Assembly: GCA_002291925.1 (NCBI GenBank)
Contig: DBAY01000030.1
Span: 1-64,000 of the forward strand
Direction: 5' to 3'
Length of the DNA: 64,000 bases
Source of the DNA: Alphaproteobacteria bacterium UBA998
GTDB lineage: Bacteria > Pseudomonadota > Alphaproteobacteria > Rickettsiales > UBA998
Below the pieces are notes generated by a model, which was not told where the DNA came from, did no database searches, and saw nothing but the letters and a program-made list of their open reading frames with translations. Each line of letters begins with the position of its first letter. Within the stretch, counting starts at the first letter, position 1. A program made the position numbers and the translations under genes. Positions 54,051 to 63,121 of the stretch are shown in pieces.

Positions 54051-54683
54051 ATGAACCTTTGGGAAGAAGAAAAAGCTGAATCGAATGGTTTTTACGGTTC
54101 CTCGGCCCCGGCCAATGCACCTGAGGCATCCAGTCCGGTTGATAGCTATGGTGGCACGGATGCTGGGCAGATGATGGCTACCGACGTGCAGAATCATTCT
54201 CACACGGGCCCGAAACTGAACCAACAAGAACTCGCCATGATGCAGGACCGCATCAATCAGCTGGTCGCGGATGGCCGTGATCCCTCTGATATTCCGGGGC
54301 AGTTCCCTGGCGTGGATCACAATCTGGTCACGCAAATGGTGGAGCGCGCGCAGACGCAGCAGGATTTCAATCCTTTCGATAATATGCCCGGTAGCAAGCA
54401 GCAGGCCCCAGATCAGCAACAACAGGGACAGGGTTTCTTCGGCGGGATGTTTGTAGGATTGGCGGGGGCCAGTGCTGCGATGTCAAATGCGCTGGGATCT
54501 GCAGGATCCATGATTACAGGGATTACCAGCCGCCTGTTTGACCGTCCTGATCCGGCAATAACGGACATGCGCGATTTCGGTAGGGGAACAGCCAACTTTG
54601 ACTCCATGCTCGCCGAGGGCAACAGCCAATACGTCGTGACTGGCATGGGTAAGCAGCGTGCGCAAGGCATCGAGATTACCTGA
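54051..54683 (+). CDS. Orphan hypothetical protein with Gln-rich region and hydrophobic centre
   Basis: Protein of 210 residues of unknown function. N-terminal half is polar and acidic/Gln/Ser-rich (WEEEKAESNGF; TQQDFNPFDN), with QAPDQQQQGQG at about 117-127, then a glycine/alanine-rich hydrophobic segment at about 129-160 (FFGGMFVGLAGASAAMSNAL; GSAGSMITGIT) that could insert in a membrane, and a polar C-terminus (PDPAITDMRDFGRGTANFD). Good GGAG site before ATG 54051. The full CtrA box upstream suggests cell-cycle control. No family recognised. Confidence 0.65.
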   Translation: MNLWEEEKAESNGFYGSSAPANAPEASSPVDSYGGTDAGQMMATDVQNHSHTGPKLNQQELAMMQDRINQLVADGRDPSDIPGQFPGVDHNLVTQMVERAQTQQDFNPFDNMPGSKQQAPDQQQQGQGFFGGMFVGLAGASAAMSNALGSAGSMITGITSRLFDRPDPAITDMRDFGRGTANFDSMLAEGNSQYVVTGMGKQRAQGIEIT

Positions 54684-54751
54684 CATCCTCGATTCTTGCC
54701 TATCGGTGATCGTTTCATTATGACTAAGCCCTGTTCACCAGCAGGGTTCTC

Positions 54752-56044
54752 ATGCGCCTTTCTCAATATTTTCTTCCTCTTCTCAAGGAAAACCCGGCGG
54801 AGGCGTCCATTGTGTCGCACCGCTACATGCTGCGCGCGGGGATGATTCGCCAGCAGGCGGCGGGTATTTATACATGGCTGCCGCTTGGCTTGCGCGTGCT
54901 GGACAAGGTAGAGGCCATCGTCGCCGATGAGCTCGACAAGGCTGGCTGCGTGCGCGTGCTGATGCCAACGCTGCAGCCCACGGAACTCTGGAAGGAATCC
55001 GGCCGCTATGACGCGCTGGGAAAGGAAATGCTGCGCTTTCATGACCGCGCCGAGCGGGAGCTGCTCTACAGTCCCACCTGTGAGGAGATGATCATCGACA
55101 ATTTCCGTGCCTATGTGCGCAGCTACAAGGCGCTGCCGCTGAACCTCTACCAGATTCAGTGGAAGTTCCGCGATGAAATCCGCCCCCGTTTCGGCGTGAT
55201 GCGCGGCCGCGAGTTCCTGATGAAGGACGGCTATTCCTTCCACGTCTCACTGGACGACGCCAAGCGAGAATATAGTAGCATGTACGATGCCTATCACCGC
55301 ATTTTCGCCCGCATGGGCCTGACCGCGATTGCCGTCTCCGCCGATTCCGGTGCCATCGGTGGCTCGCTCAGCCACGAATTCCAGGTGCTGGCCGAAACCG
55401 GCGAGAGCCAGGTCTATTACGATGCCACGTTTGATGACATCCGCGCCGGCAAGGTGCAGATGACCGGCGAGCAGATGCGTGACCTCTACGCCGCCGCTGA
55501 TGAGCTGCACGTGCCTGAGAAATGCCCGCTGCCGGAAGAGAAGCTCCGCACCGCACGCGGCATTGAGGTGGGCCATATCTTCCTGCTTGGCCGCAAATAT
55601 ACGGACGCGATGGGCATCGATGTTGACGGCCCGGACGGCAAGCCGCTGCGTGTGGAGATGGGTACTTACGGCATCGGCGTCTCGCGCCTGCTGGGCGCCA
55701 TCATTGAAGCCAGCCATGACGAGGCGGGCATCATCTGGCCGGAATCCGTCGCGCCGTTCAAGGTGGGGCTGGTGAACATCCGCGTCGGTGACGCGGCCTG
55801 TGATGCGCAGGCGAACAGCGTCTATGATGCACTCACCGCCAAGGGTGTCGAGGTGCTTTATGACGACACCGACGAGCGCGCCGGGGCAAAGTTCTCCACG
55901 ATGGACCTTATCGGTTTGCCCTGGCAGGTCATCATCGGCCCGAAGAATGCGGCGGAGGGCAAGGTGGAGCTGAAGCATCGCCAAACGGGTGAGCGTGAAC
56001 TCGTCGATCTTAACCGCGCATTGAGCATATTGACGGGCAAGTGA
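54752..56044 (+). CDS. proS: Proline-tRNA ligase, short type
   Basis: Class II synthetase of 430 residues charging tRNA-Pro. Motif 1 region [20 protein letters not shown], motif 2 [20 protein letters not shown], motif 3 [13 protein letters not shown] and the C-terminal anticodon-binding domain are present. The editing (INS) domain found in E. coli ProRS is absent, as in most alphaproteobacteria. A palindromic repeat lies 8 bases after the stop. Confidence 0.96.
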   Translation: MRLSQYFLPLLKENPAEASIVSHRYMLRAGMIRQQAAGIYTWLPLGLRVLDKVEAIVADELDKAGCVRVLMPTLQPTELWKESGRYDALGKEMLRFHDRAERELLYSPTCEEMIIDNFRAYVRSYKALPLNLYQIQWKFRDEIRPRFGVMRGREFLMKDGYSFHVSLDDAKREYSSMYDAYHRIFARMGLTAIAVSADSGAIGGSLSHEFQVLAETGESQVYYDATFDDIRAGKVQMTGEQMRDLYAAADELHVPEKCPLPEEKLRTARGIEVGHIFLLGRKYTDAMGIDVDGPDGKPLRVEMGTYGIGVSRLLGAIIEASHDEAGIIWPESVAPFKVGLVNIRVGDAACDAQANSVYDALTAKGVEVLYDDTDERAGAKFSTMDLIGLPWQVIIGPKNAAEGKVELKHRQTGERELVDLNRALSILTGK

Positions 56045-56052
56045 TGAAAACT

Positions 56053-56126
56053 CGTCATTTCGAGGAGCGAAGCGACAAAGCAATCCAGAACCGTTTGCTG
56101 GATTGCTTCGCTGCGCTCGCCATGAC
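56053..56126 (+). repeat. Palindromic repeat between proS and lolC
   Basis: CGTCATTTCGAGGAGCGAAGC at the left and GCTGCGCTCGCCATGACA at the right, with inner arms GCAATCCAG and CTGGATTGC exact complements. It ends 2 bases before the lolC start codon, so the ribosome-binding region of lolC is made of repeat sequence. Family shared with 26516-26593 and 57418-57490. Confidence 0.85.
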
Positions 56127-56128
56127 AT

Positions 56129-57400
56129 ATGTTTAATTACCCCGAACGCCTGCTTGCCTTCCGCTACATGCGCGCCAAGCGCCGGGAGGGGTTTGTGTCC
56201 ATCATCACGGCGTTTTCGGTGCTGGGCATTACGCTTGGCGTGGCGACACTGATTCTAGTGACGTCACTGATGAACGGCATCCGCGAGGAGATGACGGCGA
56301 ACTTCGTCGGGGTGGATGGGCACATCACCATTTACGGCGCGTCGCGTTACCTGATGGGCAGCCAGCATCTGCTGACGGAAATCGAGGGCAAATATGAGGA
56401 TGGCGGCGTCATCGCCTCGCTCGCAGAGCGCATCGAGGGGCAGGTAATGGTTTCGGCCAATGGCCGCTCGCTCGGCGCGCAGGTGCTGGGGTTTCATGAT
56501 GATTATATCGAGAAGAAGCCCCGCATCGCCGCCAGCCTGTCGAAAGGGGCGCTGGAGGCGTACCGGCAGGGCAGCGGCGTCATCGTCGGCGAGGGGCTGC
56601 TGCGGAATTTGGGGCTGCAGATAGGGCAGCCGATTCAGCTCATCTCGCCTCAGGGGCGGGCGACCATCGCGGGCGTGGTGCCGCGCATCAAGGCCTATCC
56701 GGTGGTGGGCACGTTCAAGCTGGGCATGCACTCCATCGATTCCTCCGTGCTGTTGATGCCGTATGACGAGGCGCGCGTCTATTTCGCGCTGCCGGAAGTG
56801 GAGGGCGGCATTGCCAGCGCGGTGGAGATCACGTTGCAGAATCCCTCTGCGGTGAGCGAAGTGACGGAACAGATTCGCCAGCTGCTTGCAGGCCAGCCTT
56901 ACCGCGTGCTGGACTGGCAGGAGACCAACGCCTCCGTTTTCACGGCCTTGCAGGTACAGCAGCGGGTGATGATCGTGATTCTCGCGCTGATCATCCTGGT
57001 GGCGGCGTTCAACATCATCTCCAGTCTCATCATGCTGGTGCAGGACAAGGCGCGCGAGGTCGCCATCCTGCGCAGCATGGGGGCGACGCGCGGCATGGTG
57101 CTGCGCATCTTCCTGCTCTCCGGCATGAGCATCGGGCTGATGGGGACGGCCACAGGCGTGGTGCTGGGGCTGCTGGGAGCGGCTTATATCGACTCTATTC
57201 GCCAGTTTATCGAGAAGCTTATCGGCCAGCCAATTCTGATTGAGAATATCTATTTCCTCTCCACCCTGCCCACCAAGACGGACCCGGTGGAAGTCGCCGC
57301 CGTGATTGCGCTCGCCGTGGCGCTTTCGTTTCTTTCCACTCTCTATCCGGCATGGAAGGCGGCTTCCTACCAACCGGCTGAGGCGCTGCGTTATGATTAG
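56129..57400 (+). CDS. lolC: Lipoprotein-releasing ABC transporter permease LolC/LolE
   Basis: Inner-membrane subunit that extracts lipoproteins for LolA. The 423-residue protein has the family N-terminus LLAFRYMRAKRREGFVSIIT, TM1 (about 20-45), a periplasmic MacB-like domain (about 50-270), and three C-terminal helices (starting about 275; MVIVILALIILVAAFNIISSL; FLLSGMSIGLMGTATGVVLG; AVALSFLSTLYPAWKA). A single LolC/E gene with LolD suggests a LolC/E hybrid homodimer (LolF-like) as in many alphaproteobacteria. No ribosome site of standard form precedes the start. Confidence 0.93.
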   Translation: MFNYPERLLAFRYMRAKRREGFVSIITAFSVLGITLGVATLILVTSLMNGIREEMTANFVGVDGHITIYGASRYLMGSQHLLTEIEGKYEDGGVIASLAERIEGQVMVSANGRSLGAQVLGFHDDYIEKKPRIAASLSKGALEAYRQGSGVIVGEGLLRNLGLQIGQPIQLISPQGRATIAGVVPRIKAYPVVGTFKLGMHSIDSSVLLMPYDEARVYFALPEVEGGIASAVEITLQNPSAVSEVTEQIRQLLAGQPYRVLDWQETNASVFTALQVQQRVMIVILALIILVAAFNIISSLIMLVQDKAREVAILRSMGATRGMVLRIFLLSGMSIGLMGTATGVVLGLLGAAYIDSIRQFIEKLIGQPILIENIYFLSTLPTKTDPVEVAAVIALAVALSFLSTLYPAWKAASYQPAEALRYD

Positions 57401-57417
57401 TGGTGAGTATTTATTTC

Positions 57418-57490
57418 GTCATTGCGAGCGCAGCGAAGCAATTCAGCGGGCGGGACTGGATGGCCGCGTCGCTTCGCTCCTCGCAATGAC
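57418..57490 (+). repeat. Palindromic repeat between lolC and lolD
   Basis: CGTCATTGCGAGCGCAGCGAAGC on the left pairs with GCTTCGCTCCTCGCAATGACG on the right. It fills the 102-base gap inside the lolC-lolD pair. Its right end is 12 bases before the lolD start, which has its own GGGAG site. Confidence 0.85.
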
Positions 57491-57502
57491 GGGAGAAATG
57501 CC

Positions 57503-58174
57503 ATGAGCACTATTCTCCAACTCACCGACATCCGTAAAGGCTTCGCGCAGGGCGCGGTGCGGCTGCATATTCTCAATGGCCTGAACCTTGTCATCAAGGC
57601 GGGCGAGGTGGTGGCGCTGGTGGGGCCGTCGGGCTCGGGCAAGACGACGCTGCTTCAGATTGCCGGCTTGCTGGCGCAGCCGGATGAAGGCAAGGTGGAA
57701 ATTCAGGGGCAGGCCTGTGAGAAGCTTGGCGATGCTGCGCGGACAGCCCTGCGTCGCGAGAAAATTGGTTTCGTCTACCAGTTCCATCACCTGCTGCCCG
57801 AACTCTCGGCGAAAGAGAATGTGATGATGCCGCAGCTTATCAGCGGCAAGACGAAGGCGCAGGCTTCTGAGGAAGCGAAACGTCTGCTGGGGCTGGTGGG
57901 CCTTTCCGCGCGTATTTCTCACCGCCCCGCCGAACTCTCCGGCGGCGAACAGCAGCGTGTGGCGATGGCGCGGGCGCTGGCGAATCGTCCGGCGTTGGTG
58001 CTGGCCGATGAGCCGACCGGAAATCTCGACCCAGAAACCAGCGCCCATGTATTCGCCATGTTCCGTGACACCTTGCGTGAAACCCAGTCCGCCGCACTCA
58101 TTGTGACGCACAACCATGAGTTGGCCCGCTCCTGCGACAGGCTGTTGCGGCTGGAACAGGGAAAAACTATTTAA
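57503..58174 (+). CDS. lolD: Lipoprotein-releasing ABC ATPase LolD
   Basis: Cytoplasmic ATPase of the Lol system, 223 residues. Walker A GPSGSGKTTLLQI, Q-loop, signature LSGGEQQRVAMARAL, Walker B LVLADEPTGNLD and switch His in LIVTHNHELA. ATG 57503 follows GGGAGAA; the upstream frame is open through the repeat. The last 8 bases overlap the opposite-strand gene ending at 58167. Confidence 0.95.
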   Translation: MSTILQLTDIRKGFAQGAVRLHILNGLNLVIKAGEVVALVGPSGSGKTTLLQIAGLLAQPDEGKVEIQGQACEKLGDAARTALRREKIGFVYQFHHLLPELSAKENVMMPQLISGKTKAQASEEAKRLLGLVGLSARISHRPAELSGGEQQRVAMARALANRPALVLADEPTGNLDPETSAHVFAMFRDTLRETQSAALIVTHNHELARSCDRLLRLEQGKTI

Positions 58175-59165
58175 GCGAGGAAGTAAAGCCGTGGCTGGCT
58201 TCTTTGAGATTGTTCCATAACAGGGTATCATCAGAGCGCCGGAGGCTTTGGCCCCACCAGACGATAAATCGTATTCCACTGCGACGTGCTGCTGTAGTCA
58301 TGGCCTGCATTTGCGTTAGGCTGGGTAACTGAATCTGCTCAAAAACATCTGGTGTAAGCGCGGGCATATTCTGCGGTGCATAGTGATCCTTGTATGAAAA
58401 AGCCTGTAGCACAAGAGTATGCTGCTTTTCTCTCAAATGTTTTTGCAACCAGCGTGCATAAACTGTCACTACTTCGTCAGCGTTTTTTGTAGGAAGACCT
58501 GTTTCTGGATCCAAAATTTTTGCTGCCATCCACGGTATTGGGTAAATATCGAAACCGACCAAATCAGAGTAGCGTGAGAATAGTTTCACTTCACTTGTAT
58601 AAGCTTCGCGTACGCTTCTTTCATTTTGCCGATCATGCGTAACAGGCGCGTGAATCATGAGGACGGGCAATGAAGCATCAACCTCTTTGATACGCTTATA
58701 AACTGCTGCGACCTTTTCAATGGGAATCTTGGTATGAATGGGTTCGTCGTAGGTAACGACGGCAAACAGCGTTCTTCTTCCGTAACAGGAAATGAAATTC
58801 CTCAGAGGATCTTCGTCTTTAGGGGGTAAAGGCGCAGAATTCGGATAAAGAAAATGGACCGGCAATAGTAATTTAACGTGATGTTTCCTCATCGCCTCGA
58901 TGGCGGTATTTCCTTCTTTGCAAGGAAGGTAAAAATCTTTTTCTAAGCCTAGTGTTTTGACCTCTGGCGCTTCTTCGTACTCAAAAGTTGGATAAAAAAA
59001 CTTACCATCCGCATTTGAAACGGACTTAAAGATAAGGTCATAGTTTGCGGTCGACCCCAAGGAATAAGGAACTCCCGCAAACGCTACTCCCTGAAGATCT
59101 GAACAAAAAGCCGGGAGGGCGGGACTTGAAAAGAGAGTAATAAGCAAACAAAAAGGCAGCTTCAT
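58167..59165 (-). CDS. Secreted hypothetical protein, possible glycoside-hydrolase-like barrel
   Basis: Protein of 332 residues with a signal peptide (MKLPFCLLITLFSSPALPAF). Repeated strand-helix patterns (FAVVTYDEPIHTKIPIEKVA; LVGFDIYPIPWMA; LVLQAFSYKDHYAPQ; IRFIVWWGQSL) resemble (beta/alpha)8 glycoside hydrolase folds with YDEP and FDIYP as possible acid residues, but no specific family is certain. It is AT-rich (codons of AAA, GAA, TTT) compared with lolD and dnaE, suggesting transfer. ATG 59165 is preferred over TTG 59174. It overlaps lolD by 8 bases, convergently. Confidence 0.7.
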   Translation of the reverse strand: MKLPFCLLITLFSSPALPAFCSDLQGVAFAGVPYSLGSTANYDLIFKSVSNADGKFFYPTFEYEEAPEVKTLGLEKDFYLPCKEGNTAIEAMRKHHVKLLLPVHFLYPNSAPLPPKDEDPLRNFISCYGRRTLFAVVTYDEPIHTKIPIEKVAAVYKRIKEVDASLPVLMIHAPVTHDRQNERSVREAYTSEVKLFSRYSDLVGFDIYPIPWMAAKILDPETGLPTKNADEVVTVYARWLQKHLREKQHTLVLQAFSYKDHYAPQNMPALTPDVFEQIQLPSLTQMQAMTTAARRSGIRFIVWWGQSLRRSDDTLLWNNLKEASHGFTSSLK

Positions 59166-59254
59166 TCTTTCCAAATATCAATGCCGCGTTTATACAGCAA
59201 ACAAATCATACTTCCTTCTTGCTCGCTAGTTTCAGCGGCCGCTATATAAGAAGA

Positions 59255-62200
59255 ATGAGTGCCAGCTTTGTCCATTTGCGGGTCCATACCGCCTATTCAC
59301 TGCTTGAAGGGGCGGTGAAGATTCCGGAGCTGATGGCACTGTGCGTGCAGTACCAGATGCCGGCGGTGGCAATCACAGACCGCGATAATCTCTTCGGCAG
59401 CATGGAATTTTCGCAGGAGGCGGCGGGCAAGGGGATTCAGCCGATTGTCGGCTGCCAGTTTTCCATCAAGCCGATCAGCGAGAGCCAGCAGGGGCGCAAT
59501 GCGCAGCCGGATCAGCTGCTGCTCTATGCCAAGAATGAGCAGGGCTATGAGAACCTGCTGAAGTTGGGCAGCTTGACTTACCTCGAGCCTGCCGAGGGCG
59601 ACGGGCCGCTGCTGACCTATGACACTGTGGCGCAGTATAGCGACGGGCTGTTGGCGCTTTCCGGCGGTCATCTCGGCGGGGTAGGCCGGGCACTTTGCGG
59701 CGGGCGGAAGGACGAGGCGGTGCAGTTGCTGGAACGGCTGCAGGCGATGTTCCCCGACCGGCTCTACATGGAAATCATGCGCCACGGCTTGCCCGAGGAG
59801 CGCAGCTGCGAGGCGGCGATGATCGCGCTGGCGATGGAAAAGAACCTCCCGCTCATCGCCACGAACGATATTTTCTTTCATGGCGGTCGCGAGATGTATG
59901 AGGCGCATGATGCGCTGCTGTGCATCGCCGAGGGGCGCTACATCTCCGAGGATAACCGGCGCAAGTTGACGCCGGAGCATCGCTTCAAGACGCCGGAGGA
60001 GATGCGGCTGCTGTTCGCCGATTTGCCGGAAGCGGTGGAGAATACGCTGATCTTCGCGCAACGCTGCTGGGCCATGTCCGAGAAGCGCAAGCCGATTCTT
60101 CCGACGTTTGAGGAACTAAGCCCTCCCTTGCAGGCGGGGGAGGGTTGGGTGGGGGTGCCTCTCGCCGCTGGTGAGCAGAGGATGATGTCCTCACCCCCCT
60201 CCAACCTCACCCCGCAAGCAGGGGGAGGCTTTAGGGAGTCCGAAGAAGCCATCCTCCGCCGTCGCTCCCGCGAGGGGCTGCAGCACCGGTTGGACACGCT
60301 CGTCTTCACTGAGGAGATGAGTGAGGAACAGAAGACCGAAGTCGCCAAACCCTACTTCGACCGGCTGGAGTTCGAGCTGAACGTCATCTGCGAGATGAAG
60401 TTCCCCGGTTACTTCCTCATCGTATCGGACTTCATCACCTGGTCGAAGGAGCAGGGCATCCCGGTGGGGCCGGGGCGCGGCTCCGGGGCGGCGTCCGTGG
60501 TGGCGTGGTCGCTGCTCATTACCGACCTTGACCCGCTGAAATACGGCCTCGTCTTCGAGCGCTTCCTGAACCCGGAACGCGTCTCCATGCCGGACTTTGA
60601 TATCGATTTTTGTCAGGATCGCCGCGACGAAGTGATCCGCTATGTGCAGCAGCGCTACGGGCGCGACAAGGTGGCGCAGATCATCACCTTTGGAAAGCTG
60701 CAGGCCCGCGCCGTGCTGCGCGATGTGGGCCGCGTGCTGCAGATGCCTTATGGGCAGGTGGACAAAATCTGCAAGCTGGTACCCGCCAACCCGGCCAACC
60801 CGGTGACGCTGGAAGAGGCCATCAAGATCGAGCCGCTGTTGCGCCGATACCGCGACGAGGATGAGTCAGTGGCGCGCCTCATCACCATTGCGCTGAAGCT
60901 GGAGGGCCTCTACCGCCACGCCTCCACCCACGCGGCGGGTGTGGTGATCGCCGACCGCCCGCTGGATGCGCTGGTGCCGATGTATCGCGATCCGCGCTCG
61001 GATATGCCGGTGGTGCAATATTCCATGAAATACGCGGAATATGCGGGGCTGGTGAAGTTCGACTTCCTCGGGCTGAAGACGCTCACCGTGCTGCAGAAGG
61101 CGGTGGAGCATGTGGCGAAGCGCGGCATTCACCTCAACCTGCTGAAGCTGCCGCTGGATGACAAGAAAACCTACCGCCTGCTGACCAACGGCGATACGAT
61201 TGGCATCTTCCAGTTCGAATCGGCGGGGATGCGGGACTCGTTGCGCAAGCTGCGGCCGGACAGGCTGGAGGACCTCATCGCGCTTGGCGCTCTCTACCGC
61301 CCGGGCCCGATGGACAACATCCCCAGCTACTGTAACCGCAAGCATGGCAAGGAGAAGCCGGATTACCTCCACCCGCTGCTGGAGCCGGTGCTGAAGGAGA
61401 CCTACGGGGTCATCATCTATCAGGAGCAGGTGCAGCAGATCGCGCAGGTGCTGGCAGGCTACACGCTCGGCGGCGCTGACTTGCTGCGCCGAGCGATGGG
61501 CAAGAAGATCAAAGAAGAGATGGCCGCCCAGCGCGCCACCTTCATCGAAGGCGCGGCGAAGAACAATGTGGATGCCAAGAAGGCCGGGGAAATCTTCGAC
61601 CTCGTGGACAAGTTCGCGGGCTATGGCTTCAACAAGGCCCACGCGGCGGCTTATGCGCTCATCGGCTACCAGACGGCCTATCTGAAGGCCAATTACCCCG
61701 TTGAGTTCATCGCCGCGTCGATGACCTACGACATGCACAACACCGACAAGCTCGCCATCTTCGCCGAGGATGCAAAGAAACTTGGCATCTGCGTGCTCCC
61801 GCCGGACATCAATACATCCATCGCGGTGTTCAATGTGGAGACGGATGAAAAAGGCGAGCTGTGCATCCGCTATGCGCTCGGTGCGCTGAAGAACGTGGGC
61901 GAGGCGGCGATGGCCGCGATGGTGAAGGAGCGCGAGGCGAACGGGCCGTTCAAGGACATCTTCGACTTCGCCAAGCGGGTGGAGCCGTCCATCATGAACC
62001 GCCGCCAACTCGAGCAGCTTATCAAGGCGGGCGTGTTTGATTCGCTGGAGCCGAACCGTAAGAAACTGTTTGAGTCGATCGACTTGCTCATCGCCTATTG
62101 CCAGAGCGCAGCCGAGGAGAAAAACAGCAACCAGATTTCGCTGTTCGGCGAGGCCTCCGTGCCGCAGCCACTGCCCGCGTTGCCAAACGGCCCGGACTGG

Positions 62201-62830
62201 GCGCCGCTGGAGCGTCTGGACAATGAATTCGGCGCGGTGGGCTTCTACCTCTCGACGCACCCGCTGGAGGGCTATGCCAATGTGCTGCGCCGCATGAAGG
62301 TGGCGAGCTATGCCAGCCTGTCGGAGAAGCTGACCTCACAGTATGCGCCCATTTCGTTGGCGGGCATTGTGACCGGCATGAAGATCAAGGCCTCGGACAA
62401 GGGACGCTTTGCCTTTGTGCAGCTCTCCGACCGGACGGCGGCCTATGAGGCGTCCATCTTCGATGAGAAGGTGCTGGATGAGGCCCGCCCGCTGCTGGAA
62501 GCGGGCAAGATGGTCTATCTGAAGTGCGATGCCAAGCTGGAGGAGGCGGGGCCGCGTGTCATCATCACGCAGGTGAAGCCGCTGGAGGAAATGGCCGCGC
62601 AATCAAGCAGCGACAGGCTTGAGATTACGCTGGAGGATATCGAGCCGCTGGCACGGGTGCAGAGTTTGCTGGGGATGCCGCAGGACAGGGGCTGCAAGGT
62701 GATCCTGTTTGCGCCCATCCGGGAGTCGCGGATGGCGGAGATCCATGTGCCGGGGAATTACCGCATCAACCCGGAATCCCTGCTGGAAATGCAGAGCCTG
62801 CCCGGCGTGCGTCAGGTGATTGAGGCGTAA
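59255..62830 (+). CDS. dnaE: DNA polymerase III alpha subunit with repeat-derived insert
   Basis: Replicative polymerase of 1191 residues. N-terminal PHP domain (FVHLRVHTAYSLLEGAV; ITDRDNLFG), palm with GPGRGSGAASVVAW and MPDFDIDFCQDRR (catalytic Asp pair about residues 449-451), fingers (RHASTHAAGVVIADRPL; GIFQFESAGM; RPGPMDNIPSYC), the HhH and OB regions, and a tau-binding C-terminus. Residues about 289-328 are an extra segment rich in Pro/Gly (SPPLQAGEGWVG; SNLTPQAGGGF) encoded by a palindromic repeat. ATG 59255 has AGAAGA upstream; a TTG at 59219 is less likely. Confidence 0.97.
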   Translation: MSASFVHLRVHTAYSLLEGAVKIPELMALCVQYQMPAVAITDRDNLFGSMEFSQEAAGKGIQPIVGCQFSIKPISESQQGRNAQPDQLLLYAKNEQGYENLLKLGSLTYLEPAEGDGPLLTYDTVAQYSDGLLALSGGHLGGVGRALCGGRKDEAVQLLERLQAMFPDRLYMEIMRHGLPEERSCEAAMIALAMEKNLPLIATNDIFFHGGREMYEAHDALLCIAEGRYISEDNRRKLTPEHRFKTPEEMRLLFADLPEAVENTLIFAQRCWAMSEKRKPILPTFEELSPPLQAGEGWVGVPLAAGEQRMMSSPPSNLTPQAGGGFRESEEAILRRRSREGLQHRLDTLVFTEEMSEEQKTEVAKPYFDRLEFELNVICEMKFPGYFLIVSDFITWSKEQGIPVGPGRGSGAASVVAWSLLITDLDPLKYGLVFERFLNPERVSMPDFDIDFCQDRRDEVIRYVQQRYGRDKVAQIITFGKLQARAVLRDVGRVLQMPYGQVDKICKLVPANPANPVTLEEAIKIEPLLRRYRDEDESVARLITIALKLEGLYRHASTHAAGVVIADRPLDALVPMYRDPRSDMPVVQYSMKYAEYAGLVKFDFLGLKTLTVLQKAVEHVAKRGIHLNLLKLPLDDKKTYRLLTNGDTIGIFQFESAGMRDSLRKLRPDRLEDLIALGALYRPGPMDNIPSYCNRKHGKEKPDYLHPLLEPVLKETYGVIIYQEQVQQIAQVLAGYTLGGADLLRRAMGKKIKEEMAAQRATFIEGAAKNNVDAKKAGEIFDLVDKFAGYGFNKAHAAAYALIGYQTAYLKANYPVEFIAASMTYDMHNTDKLAIFAEDAKKLGICVLPPDINTSIAVFNVETDEKGELCIRYALGALKNVGEAAMAAMVKEREANGPFKDIFDFAKRVEPSIMNRRQLEQLIKAGVFDSLEPNRKKLFESIDLLIAYCQSAAEEKNSNQISLFGEASVPQPLPALPNGPDWAPLERLDNEFGAVGFYLSTHPLEGYANVLRRMKVASYASLSEKLTSQYAPISLAGIVTGMKIKASDKGRFAFVQLSDRTAAYEASIFDEKVLDEARPLLEAGKMVYLKCDAKLEEAGPRVIITQVKPLEEMAAQSSSDRLEITLEDIEPLARVQSLLGMPQDRGCKVILFAPIRESRMAEIHVPGNYRINPESLLEMQSLPGVRQVIEA
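60119..60236 (+). repeat. Palindromic element inserted in frame in dnaE
   Basis: Left arm begins CCCTCCCTTGCAGGCGGGGG (from 60121) and continues GAGGGTTGGGTGGGGGT; right arm contains ACCCCCCTCCAACCTCACCC and ends GCAAGCAGGGGGAGG (to about 60231). The arms are inverted imperfect copies. The same element sits between tatC and serS (22288-22394). It adds about 40 codons without shifting the frame and lies at the PHP-palm junction. Confidence 0.85.
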
Positions 62831-62894
62831 TTAAAATTTCAGGCAAGAGACAGGGGAGCGCGCAGCGGGAAGGCTGCGGGATACCGCGTTCTGA

Positions 62895-62975
62895 CTAGCG
62901 GCGCGTCTTGGCGCGGACCGGGACGAGGGCCGGACGGCGTTTCTGGGTAAGAAGGTGCAGTAGTAGAGAAATCAT
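62895..62975 (-). CDS. Candidate small basic peptide (26 residues)
   Basis: ATG 62975 to TAG 62897 on the minus strand encodes MISLLLHLLTQKRRPALVPV followed by RAKTRR: a short hydrophobic start and a strongly basic end. An AGGTAGG lies 6-12 bases upstream. It lies in the 291-base gap between dnaE and pabB, whose right half (62983-63121) is AT-rich and promoter-like. Whether it is translated is unknown; low confidence. Confidence 0.3.
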   Translation of the reverse strand: MISLLLHLLTQKRRPALVPVRAKTRR

Positions 62976-63121
62976 CAGGACCTACCTGAACAAATAGTAG
63001 CATCAAGAACTGATAAGCAGTGTGACACTTTGATGAACAATTAACAAGCGAGAAAAAACAGTCTTGATGCAATTTTTATAGATAAATCATGTAAATAAAG
63101 TTAATACATAAAGCGTGATTA

